DNA of 64,000 nt from positions 930,001 to 994,000 of the forward strand of contig CP065001.1 in NCBI GenBank assembly GCA_016700155.1, written 5' to 3'. The notes beneath the pieces are model-generated. The model was not told where the DNA came from and did not search any database. It worked only from the letters and a program-made list of their open reading frames with translations. Of this stretch, positions 45,849 through 51,866 are shown one piece after another; the first letter of the stretch is position 1; every line of letters starts with the position of its first letter. Origin of the DNA: Ignavibacteriales bacterium. GTDB lineage: Bacteria; Bacteroidota; Ignavibacteria; Ignavibacteriales; Ignavibacteriaceae. Both the position numbers and the translations under genes were made by a program.

Positions 45849-45870
45849 AGCAGCCAGACTACCGGCTGCT
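45849..45870 (-). repeat. Intercistronic hairpin
   Basis: AGCAGCC and GGCTGCT pair (7 bp) around an eight-base loop, between the small upstream gene and the recombinase start. On the minus strand a weak TTAATAAA tail follows; it may attenuate or terminate transcription. Confidence 0.5.
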
Positions 45871-45875
45871 ACTAA

Positions 45876-46043
45876 TTATACTTTTCTATTTTTAATTGTA
45901 CGTACAACATTTATTAAATTACAAAGTTTTATGGCCTTTGATAACGCGGCTTCTTTTGTCAATTCTTCATTAAAAGTTTTTTTGTACAATATTTGAAATT
46001 TTGAAATTTGTTCATCACTTAGTTTCACTGAATTAATTTCCAA
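45876..46043 (-). CDS. Small protein upstream of serine recombinase
   Basis: 55 codons from TTG 46043, or 50 from GTG 46028; an in-frame stop lies just upstream. The peptide contains KLSDEQISKFQILYKK and EEALTKEAALSKAI-like helices ending in a run of hydrophobic/basic residues (LCNLINVVRTIKNRK). A short protein of the pattern 'LSDEQ.eKF..LYKK.F...L...EA...A.kL..L' commonly precedes serine recombinases in mobile elements; that family link is from memory and unverified. It may be a recombination accessory factor. Confidence 0.6.
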   Translation of the reverse strand: MEINSVKLSDEQISKFQILYKKTFNEELTKEAALSKAIKLCNLINVVRTIKNRKV

Positions 46044-46083
46044 AGAGTTGATATTGTAGCTTCAACAACATCAAACCAAATTT

Positions 46084-46266
46084 TTATGGAAGTGATACTC
46101 CAACAATATCATTCCCATCGATTGTAGTACTAACACCATTACATTGGATGAAGTTGTTAGTGCTGAATAACCTAAATAACTCTGTATTCTTATACCGAAT
46201 TGTGAAGGTTATTAAGTAAGCGGCTGCTACACCGCTTATGTTGATTGTTATCTGAGTAAACCTTTC
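46084..46266 (-). other. Open frame without start, possible gene remnant
   Basis: A stop-free run of about 60 codons overlaps the end of the next gene in another frame and ends at TAA 46084. It reads as a plausible beta-rich C-terminus (GVAAAYLITFTIRYKN, TIDGNDIVGVSLP) but has no ATG, GTG or TTG. It may be the tail of a decayed gene or chance. Confidence 0.25.
46217..46238 (-). repeat. Intercistronic hairpin
   Basis: TAAGCGG and CCGCTTA pair (7 bp) around an eight-base loop, just after the stop of the 213-residue gene on the minus strand. Terminator-like but without a strong T-tract. Confidence 0.45.
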
Positions 46267-46889
46267 TCATATAACGATATGATTGATTTAACTCTCAAGT
46301 TTTCTGAATTGGATTTTAAAAACGTCTTTTTGAATTGATCGTTTTTTGCTGAGCAACCTTGCATAAGTCTAGTCAGTGCATAAAAGGATAAAGAATGAAT
46401 ACAGTCAAAGGATAAAGGTTCAAAAATATTTTCAAAAATAATGTTACTTAACTTCCCTAAATTATTTTTATTATACTTTTCCTCAGTGTCCTTTTGAACA
46501 TTAATAATAATTTCATCCAATGTTGCGGTCACACTGATTCTATCTAAGAGCAGAAATTCAACTTCGGAAATATCCGAGAATTGTTGATTTTCCAATTGCT
46601 TATTCCTAATACATTCTAAAAGATCCAATTTTTTGTACATTGGAATCATTGCGTGTCCAGATGACTGTAAATCCTGATTTATTCCTCCAAATTCTGTTTG
46701 TACACCTTTAGCAAAAGACTGATCATAATCATAACTGCTCACTTTTGCCAGGCAGCCAAATTCTGCCAATCCATCTAAATCATTTTTTGCAAATGCTATT
46801 TCTTTATTGTCTTTGACCGCCTGAATTAATAATAATTCTTCTTCCTCATCAAATACTTGCGGTACTTTTGAGAAGCCAAATGGTAGCAC
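46248..46889 (-). CDS. Hypothetical protein in mobile element
   Basis: 213 residues from GTG 46889; an in-frame stop two codons upstream fixes the limit. Mostly acidic and helical, no signal peptide or membrane span. The motif AFAKNDLDGLAEFG and the C-terminal FKKTFLKSNSENLRVKSI do not match a family I know. It is the last gene of a leftward cluster headed by TPR genes and could be functionally tied to them. Confidence 0.65.
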   Translation of the reverse strand: MLPFGFSKVPQVFDEEEELLLIQAVKDNKEIAFAKNDLDGLAEFGCLAKVSSYDYDQSFAKGVQTEFGGINQDLQSSGHAMIPMYKKLDLLECIRNKQLENQQFSDISEVEFLLLDRISVTATLDEIIINVQKDTEEKYNKNNLGKLSNIIFENIFEPLSFDCIHSLSFYALTRLMQGCSAKNDQFKKTFLKSNSENLRVKSIISLYEKGLLR

Positions 46890-46953
46890 AACTTACTTTG
46901 TTCTTATAATAACATATTTCTCATTTTTCATAATAATTATTCCTATTTGAAGT

Positions 46954-47682
46954 TCAGTTATTGTTCTGATTCATTTGTTTATTCCATTCCGCAGCCAGCT
47001 TTAATTTTAGCCATCGCATTCCAAACTCGTCATTTAATTCCGCTGACTGATATAAAAATTCATCAGACTTATCTGTCTGACCCAAGTGATGATAAGACAT
47101 TGCTAAAACGTAATATGCGTGTCCTAACAATCCCTCATCAGCGATAGCAGATATGATTGGATTCAATATATTTTTTGCTGCGTCGTAAGAACCATTTATA
47201 TTAAATATTTTAGCTTTATATATGATCATTTTTTCATCTTTACGATCTAGTTTTAGTAAATCTTCAATTTCCTCTAATGCATCAGCATATTTACCCTGTG
47301 CATAAAGACTTTGGACTTTAATTTGTCTTAGATCGATTGCTTCCTCACTATCTTCAGCACCTTCAATGGCTATAAACTCATCACAGCATTCAATTGATTT
47401 GTTGAAGTCAAGAGACATATAGTAATAATTTGTCAGACTATATAGGGCGAGATCATTTGAATTATCAATAATTAATATCTCCTCCAGTGGGGTAATTGCT
47501 CCCAATAGATCACCCTTTGCCTCCTGTATTAATGATTTTAGTAATCGTGACTGTGTATCTTCAGAATGACTCTTTAAATACTCTTCCAGTAATTTTTCTG
47601 CTACATTGAAATCTCCTCTACCTAACGCTTCTATAACCTGATCAAAAAAATCTTCCGGATCATAAAACATAAAATCTTCCAT
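46954..47682 (-). CDS. Tetratricopeptide-repeat protein
   Basis: 242 residues, about five TPR-like helix pairs (AEKLLEEYLKSHSEDTQSRL, LYSLTNYYYMSLDFNKSI, YADALEEIEDLLKLDRKDEK, YYVLAMSYHHLGQTDKSDEF). Strongly acidic, no signal peptide. GGAG precedes the ATG, and the previous gene ends one base upstream. TPRs bind protein partners, so the pair of TPR genes may form a scaffold for the element's unknown proteins. Confidence 0.82.
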   Translation of the reverse strand: MEDFMFYDPEDFFDQVIEALGRGDFNVAEKLLEEYLKSHSEDTQSRLLKSLIQEAKGDLLGAITPLEEILIIDNSNDLALYSLTNYYYMSLDFNKSIECCDEFIAIEGAEDSEEAIDLRQIKVQSLYAQGKYADALEEIEDLLKLDRKDEKMIIYKAKIFNINGSYDAAKNILNPIISAIADEGLLGHAYYVLAMSYHHLGQTDKSDEFLYQSAELNDEFGMRWLKLKLAAEWNKQMNQNNN

Positions 47683-47683
47683 A

Positions 47684-48379
47684 CTATTTTTTCTCCTTTT
47701 GTTTATTTATTAAATCTAATAGATCTTTTGGATGTTGAAAGTCTGAATGGTCAGAAGCTAATTTTTTGCAGATCTTTTCTGCACTATTTATCTTATTGCT
47801 CAGATAGTAATTATATGCCTTTCCATAAAGAGCTATTTTATCATCTGGATGTACCATCAGTACAGTATCATATATTTCATTCGCAATACCATAAGCACCC
47901 AACTTACTGTAGCAATTTGCCCCACCTATTGCAGCGTGAATTGCCTGTTGAAAATTCTCATCGCTACTTAGTGCCGACGTATAGCTTCCTAATGAATTGA
48001 GTATGAATCCTTTATTCTCCTGATACTCGGCGTATTGATCATAAACTTCAAAATCTGCTTTACCTAACGCTATCAAGTGCTCCAACGTTCTAACATAAAG
48101 TTTTTTATCTCCGGTTTCATCGTATAACCAAGCTTTGTATTTAAGTGCTTGTACATCTTCTGGATCGATGTCTAGAGCGTTTAATACATAATGCAAAGCT
48201 TTAGCATAATCTTTGTTACGAAAATGAATATGAGTCAAGGCCTTCAGTACTACAATGTCCTTTCTATCAAATTCATTTAGTAATTCAAGAACAGGTAACA
48301 CTTTATTGTGCGGTTTGGTATCAATATCATCCAAAACTTTATTAAGAGTATCTAGATAGTTTTCATTTGTTATTTTCAT
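47684..48379 (-). CDS. Tetratricopeptide-repeat protein
   Basis: 231 residues with repeated TPR consensus positions (ALTHIHFRNKDYAKALHYVL, LDIDPEDVQALKYKAWLY, YGKAYNYYLSNKINSAEKI). AAGGAAATTTT precedes the ATG. Coupled to the next TPR gene by a one-base gap. It is the first gene after a 470-base leader that holds two structured RNA candidates (48457-48521 and 48658-48728), which may control it. Confidence 0.82.
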   Translation of the reverse strand: MKITNENYLDTLNKVLDDIDTKPHNKVLPVLELLNEFDRKDIVVLKALTHIHFRNKDYAKALHYVLNALDIDPEDVQALKYKAWLYDETGDKKLYVRTLEHLIALGKADFEVYDQYAEYQENKGFILNSLGSYTSALSSDENFQQAIHAAIGGANCYSKLGAYGIANEIYDTVLMVHPDDKIALYGKAYNYYLSNKINSAEKICKKLASDHSDFQHPKDLLDLINKQKEKK

Positions 48380-48456
48380 AAAATTTCCTTTTTAGTTAAT
48401 CATTAAATATTATTTGTATCAATTAGTAGAGTCAATGACTTATTGTTAATAAAAGA

Positions 48457-48521
48457 GGCCCGATGTTATTAGTGTGGCAGGAACTAATTGTGCCGTCCTA
48501 GGCTTTCGCCAACATCGGACC
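48457..48521 (-). ncRNA. Structured RNA element, copy 1
   Basis: On the minus strand: a closing stem GGTCCGATGTT / AACATCGGGCC with one A-C mismatch, hairpin GGC-GAAA-GCC, then GACGG, then hairpin ATTAGT/ACTAAT whose loop TCCTGCCAC can pair TGCC with GGCA after GAC. All features recur in copies 2-4 with different stem bases. Lies 78 bases upstream of the TPR gene start. Confidence 0.65.
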
Positions 48522-48525
48522 AAAA

Positions 48526-48560
48526 TATTAGTCGGCCCAACTAATAAACATCGCTGGACC
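48526..48560 (-). repeat. Partial copy of the structured element
   Basis: On the minus strand GGTCC then CGATGTT is followed by TATTAGT/ACTAATA with a seven-base loop TGGGCCG. It repeats the 5' closing strand and second hairpin of copy 1 but lacks the GAAA hairpin, GACGG and the 3' strand. Its 5' strand could compete for copy 1's 3' strand. Confidence 0.4.
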
Positions 48561-48595
48561 TGGCTGTATTCTTAAAGAGGGGAAATGAGACCCTT

Positions 48596-48630
48596 GCCAC
48601 GGAATACTACTACCATTACAATTTTGTGGC
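48596..48630 (-). ncRNA. Second conserved domain after copy 2
   Basis: GCCAC/GTGGC closes a loop. The plus-strand core AATACTACTACCATTACA (48603-48620) matches 17 of 18 bases at 51412-51429 and lies the same 37 bases from the neighbouring structured element in both places. Confidence 0.5.
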
Positions 48631-48657
48631 GAAACAGTAACGGCTTATAAATATGAA

Positions 48658-48728
48658 GGGCCAGTGCCGGTAGTAAGGGATCGGAACTACCTGGATCCCG
48701 TCGTGGGCTTTCACCACATCACTGACCC
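48658..48728 (-). ncRNA. Structured RNA element, copy 2
   Basis: On the minus strand: closing stem GGGTCAGTG / CACTGGCCC with the same A-C mismatch position as copy 1, hairpin GTGG…CCAC containing GAAA, then GACGG, then hairpin GGTAGT/ACTACC whose loop holds GATCCC, complementary to GGGATC after GAC (6 bp pseudoknot). Confidence 0.65.
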
Positions 48729-48849
48729 ATTAAAATTTCTCTGTACAGGTAAACCCCTTTTGGACCCAATTATTATGCTTGTCAATTACGGCTGTATTTA
48801 CGCAACCTATCTTCTACATAATAACTACCTCTGGATTAAGTAGATATCA

Positions 48850-49248
48850 TCAAAAGGCGTTAATCAATCTGTCTTTATAATTGCCTAGTGCACTCTCTTT
48901 AATCTCTATCATCTCTTTTTCAACCTTTCGGACATATTTGGAATCAATTTCATCGATGAAAGTAAAGAGATATGCCTGCTCATTTATTTTATATTCATCT
49001 TCTTCTATCAGATCCAGGACAGATATAATCAGATAGTGGGCAATTTGATGCCTATCTTTACATTCAAATGCATAAACACCCTGCACATCATTGTCCTGTA
49101 CTTCTCTATCCGTTTTCCAAAATTTCATAGTGTCCCCGCTATTATTTTGAACTCCTAAAATATTTTGACCCTTGAGTAGTGTTTGGAGAAAAGGATCTTC
49201 GTAAGTTGGTTTTGTAATAAACATTGTACTAAATAAAGGAAATTTCAT
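48850..49248 (-). CDS. Hypothetical protein in mobile element
   Basis: 132 residues; CAGGAGAAATTTT precedes the ATG. Acidic, no signal peptide or membrane span. Contains FECKDRHQIAHYLIISVLDLIEEDE. I do not recognise the family. It lies between two intergenic stretches that hold hairpins or structured RNAs, on the same strand as its neighbours. Confidence 0.6.
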   Translation of the reverse strand: MKFPLFSTMFITKPTYEDPFLQTLLKGQNILGVQNNSGDTMKFWKTDREVQDNDVQGVYAFECKDRHQIAHYLIISVLDLIEEDEYKINEQAYLFTFIDEIDSKYVRKVEKEMIEIKESALGNYKDRLINAF

Positions 49249-49417
49249 AAAATTTCTCCTGTTTGAATTTTTATAAATGTGTTAATTATTAATCATAGCG
49301 TAAAATGAAAAACATATGTTGAGATTCCACAGCTTTATATACCAAATGCTGAATTAGCACCTGGTCTGAAAGTAACTTTTGTTTTTCTTTTCAACTTTAA
49401 TTTCCTAATTAATTTGA

Positions 49418-49434
49418 GGCGGGTTATCCCCGCC
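49418..49434 (-). terminator. Terminator-like hairpin
   Basis: GGCGGG and CCCGCC pair perfectly around a five-base loop, 11 bases after the stop of the next gene to the right. The minus-strand tail (TCAAATTAATT) is only weakly T-rich. Confidence 0.5.
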
Positions 49435-49445
49435 CCTTGTTTGAA

Positions 49446-49808
49446 TTATTCAAATATTACCATCTTGGGAAAGAATGGCCTGCTCCCATCCGAATTAATT
49501 ACATCCATCACCATTACATCTTTCTCGACGGTCATATCGTACTCGAATTGATAAACATAAGGTTTACCAGGTACCACTTTTTTTATTCTATCAACTTTGA
49601 AAGTGAAAAATTTATCATATACCTTAACACCTGTATTCTGATCAACATCAAATATGCATGCACCTACCTCATCTGTACCAAGTGAATAACTAAATGCTGC
49701 CTGCCAATTAATCGTATCTGGACGATTTAATAATTGGTCTATCCACTTATCTGCATCGTGATAACCAGGTTGTAGTGTGTACAGCAAAGGAATTAAGTTT
49801 GAGTTCAT
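49446..49808 (-). CDS. Hypothetical protein in mobile element
   Basis: 120 residues from ATG 49808, chosen because AAGGAGG lies at proper distance; a GTG three codons upstream overlaps that site. Two halves: a helical start (LQPGYHDADKWIDQLLN) and a beta-rich end (YVYQFEYDMTVEKDVMVMDVINSDGS). No recognised family. Confidence 0.6.
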   Translation of the reverse strand: MNSNLIPLLYTLQPGYHDADKWIDQLLNRPDTINWQAAFSYSLGTDEVGACIFDVDQNTGVKVYDKFFTFKVDRIKKVVPGKPYVYQFEYDMTVEKDVMVMDVINSDGSRPFFPKMVIFE

Positions 49809-49855
49809 AAAATTCACCTCCTTGAACTCGAAGGGGCCAGAAAATACTGGAATTG

Positions 49856-49872
49856 AAGAGCTCGTCGCTCTT
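49856..49872 (-). repeat. Intercistronic hairpin
   Basis: AAGAGC and GCTCTT pair around a five-base loop between two small genes. It is one of several hairpins that follow genes of this leftward cluster. Confidence 0.4.
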
Positions 49873-49876
49873 TAGT

Positions 49877-50245
49877 CTATAACTTCTTGTATTCATTGAA
49901 CGTGTAATACAAATAATGTTCATCCGTGTCGTCATCTACAGTTTCCAATGCAATAGATTTCACATCACTTTTGGATATAAAGCGAAAATAGTTTGTGTAA
50001 GAATTTCCCTCATTTACTGTGTGATCAAATTCCCAATTACCAATTACCTTTTTTACTGGAGTATTACCATTCCAAATAATAACTGCTGCATTTTCATCCG
50101 CGCCACCAGCAATAAAATGTTGGATTGAGATTACAGGTTTATGTTGTAATATCTTATCAACAATTTTGGTGTCATTTTTTCTTGTTGCATCAAGTTCCAT
50201 TGCTAATTGTGATTTGTGTATAAACGACCCAAATAAAAGTTTCAA
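49877..50245 (-). CDS. Hypothetical protein in mobile element, TTG start
   Basis: 122 residues from TTG 50245 (MKLLFGSFIHKSQLAMEL). AAGGAG lies seven bases upstream inside the end of the previous gene, which decides this start over the longer open frame reaching 50308. Mixed alpha/beta, no signal peptide, ends NEYKKL. Family unknown. Confidence 0.6.
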   Translation of the reverse strand: MKLLFGSFIHKSQLAMELDATRKNDTKIVDKILQHKPVISIQHFIAGGADENAAVIIWNGNTPVKKVIGNWEFDHTVNEGNSYTNYFRFISKSDVKSIALETVDDDTDEHYLYYTFNEYKKL

Positions 50246-50255
50246 TATTTTCTCC

Positions 50256-50669
50256 TTATAAATTTGGGAGTGTTCCCACTCCCGTTTTTTTGTTAATACT
50301 ACCATCACTAAAAACTACATACTTAGGTACCTCGGTGTCCATCTTTTCATCATGTCCTAATTCAACATCAAAAGAACCAGAATCGAATTCTTCCAAGACC
50401 TCTACCTGAACATTCCATTGATCCTGACCATCTATATTTTTCTTCTCAATGTCAATTATTTTGACCCATTCAACAAATGAAACGTCATATTGATCGAACG
50501 TCGGAAAAGAATTAATATAAGCGATCGCATAACCCTCGGTTGAATTCTGAAGACCATTTTTAATTAGGTCTTCCAATAATTCAACATTTGGAATTTTACA
50601 AAGCACTTCGTCTTTATTGGAATCAATCAATGTCGTGAACAGAACCTGAAGTTTTAGTAAGTCTTTCAT
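50256..50669 (-). CDS. Hypothetical acidic protein in mobile element
   Basis: 137 residues, very acidic (DEE-rich, pI likely low). No signal peptide, few cysteines. Central VQVEVLEEFDSGSFDVELGHDE suggests beta strands. Its stop overlaps the ribosome site of the next gene, so the two are coupled. Family unknown. Confidence 0.6.
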   Translation of the reverse strand: MKDLLKLQVLFTTLIDSNKDEVLCKIPNVELLEDLIKNGLQNSTEGYAIAYINSFPTFDQYDVSFVEWVKIIDIEKKNIDGQDQWNVQVEVLEEFDSGSFDVELGHDEKMDTEVPKYVVFSDGSINKKTGVGTLPNL

Positions 50670-50696
50670 TTTTAATTAATGATTTTGGTTTACAGT

Positions 50697-50719
50697 GCAG
50701 CCCTGCGAGGCAGAGCTGC
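50697..50719 (-). repeat. Intercistronic hairpin
   Basis: GCAGC/GCTGC outer and CTGC/GCAG inner pairs stack around a GAG loop with one C-A mismatch. It lies just after the NADAR gene stop on the minus strand. No T-tract. Confidence 0.45.
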
Positions 50720-50736
50720 TTATTGATAATTTACTC

Positions 50737-51243
50737 TTAAGAGTTTTGTTCATCATTGTTCTTATTTAGATTTTTAACTAGCTTTTCTCTTATTTCCATC
50801 CATAATTTTCCAAATACATTTTCACCAATCCACTGACCATCTTTCCTGACTGCACCCCAGAATCTTGCAGATTCCCGATCGTGTGTTGTACAGTCTTCAA
50901 TGATTGTAACATTACCAGTTGCAATCAACTTTTCTTCTAGATCAGGATGCTGATGGAGTTTTAATTCCAAACATTTTTGCATCAACGGAATATCACTTGG
51001 GGCCTCATCCCATTTTACACCACGATTTAGTAGCTCTCGATTTTTTCTTGCGATCATCTTTGCACCCATTGGGGATGGACACTCTTGAATTGCTTTTTGA
51101 ATATCAGGATATCCTTCAAAGCGAAGCGCTTGAAATAATGCTTCGCAAGTTTTGTATTGCGTATCTTGGAATGTAACTGGATAAGCCGACATACAACTAA
51201 GCCAGCCGCTTTCTTCTTTTACTTTTGTTATTGTTATTTCCAT
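50737..51243 (-). CDS. NADAR-family (YbiA-like) N-glycosidase
   Basis: 168 residues from ATG 51243 with AGGAAG upstream. NADAR/DUF1768 signature positions are visible: YKTCEALFQALRF with the conserved Glu, MGAKMIARKNRELLNRGVKWDE, MQKCLELKLHQHPDLEEKLIATG, FWGAVRKDGQWIGENVFGKLW and MEIREKL. Family members cleave N-glycosidic bonds in riboflavin-pathway intermediates, and some remove ADP-ribose from modified nucleic acid, often in phage-defence or mobile settings. Here it is the first gene after the 620-base leader with structured elements 3 and 4. Confidence 0.82.
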   Translation of the reverse strand: MEITITKVKEESGWLSCMSAYPVTFQDTQYKTCEALFQALRFEGYPDIQKAIQECPSPMGAKMIARKNRELLNRGVKWDEAPSDIPLMQKCLELKLHQHPDLEEKLIATGNVTIIEDCTTHDRESARFWGAVRKDGQWIGENVFGKLWMEIREKLVKNLNKNNDEQNS

Positions 51244-51411
51244 AATTAAACTTCCTATTTTTAAATTGTTAATATTGTGTGACTGATACCAGACCAATTA
51301 AATTATCGCCTCATACCCTAATTGACTAAACATCTAAAATGGGACTCATTGTATATAAAATATTTCCAGTTCAGAGAGGTATCCTAGCCTTCCTTACCTT
51401 AGTACGTTATA

Positions 51412-51436
51412 AATACAACTACCATTACAGTTTGTA
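51412..51436 (-). ncRNA. Second conserved domain after copy 3
   Basis: Plus-strand core AATACAACTACCATTACA (51412-51429) matches the block by copy 2 at 17 of 18 bases, 37 bases from the element in both places. A short stem TACAA/TTGTA encloses it. Confidence 0.5.
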
Positions 51437-51466
51437 GCTAACCATGACAGCTTTGAAAATAAAAGG

Positions 51467-51556
51467 GGTCCCAGCCGTGACGTTAGTCTCGCGGTGGAAG
51501 CAGTCACGTCTGTCCATATTTCCGATTGACCGTCGGGGATTTCTCCCGCTGGGACC
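51467..51556 (-). ncRNA. Structured RNA element, copy 3
   Basis: On the minus strand: closing stem GGTCCCAGC / GCTGGGACC (9 bp), hairpin GGGA-GAAA-TCCC, then GACGG, a longer linker, and hairpin CGTGAC/GTCACG whose loop contains ACCG, complementary to CGGT at the GACGG. Same plan as copies 1 and 2 with other bases in the stems. Confidence 0.65.
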
Positions 51557-51790
51557 TATTAAAATCTGAAGTGAAGTTTTCCCCCTTACTTATTAATGGG
51601 AAAGAAGAGCAGATAATGTTAACCAAATATTCAGTCCCAGCCGTGACGTTAGTCTCGCGGTGGAAGCAGTCACGTCTGTCCATATTTCCGATTGACCGTC
51701 GGGGATTTCTCCCGCTGGGACCTATTAAAATCTGAAGTGAAGTTTTCCCCCTTACTTATTAATGGGAAGGAAGAGCAGATAATATTAACC
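51468..51790. repeat. 157-bp tandem direct repeat carrying copies 3 and 4
   Basis: 51468-51624 and 51634-51790 are identical but for two substitutions, with a nine-base spacer (offset 166). Each holds a structured element plus a shared flank with CCCCCTTACTTATTAATGGG. The near identity means a recent duplication. Confidence 0.9.
51634..51722 (-). ncRNA. Structured RNA element, copy 4
   Basis: An almost exact duplicate of copy 3, lacking only the last base of the closing stem. It is not followed by the second conserved domain. Confidence 0.6.
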
Positions 51791-51866
51791 CGGCTAAAAC
51801 CATAAATATTACCTTAACCAATATAATTTTTAATAATATTTTACTGATTATATAAGCCTCGCCTAA

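Noticed and set aside
48457..48728. HDV-like, twister or pistol ribozyme
   Set aside because: I tried to lay the nested pseudoknot of HDV-like ribozymes and the layouts of twister and pistol on both strands. The J4/2-type CNRA bases fit one copy only on the plus strand, and the pairing order differs. Not claimed, though self-cleavage is still worth testing.
49321..49400. Tiny leftward frame beginning LKRKTKVTFRPGA
   Set aside because: Only about 19 codons with a weak ribosome site and no known relatives; too short to support.
46248..51722. Integron cassette array
   Set aside because: Same-direction genes with hairpins between them suggested it, but there is no tyrosine integron integrase and the repeat ends do not match RYYYAAC/GTTRRRY.
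51526..51735. 69-codon plus-strand frame in the tandem repeat
   Set aside because: It runs through a duplicated structured element; frame conservation follows from the duplication itself.
51467..51790. CRISPR array or type III toxin-antitoxin RNA repeats
   Set aside because: Only two near-identical 157-bp units, with no spacer series, no cas genes and no ToxN-like toxin downstream.
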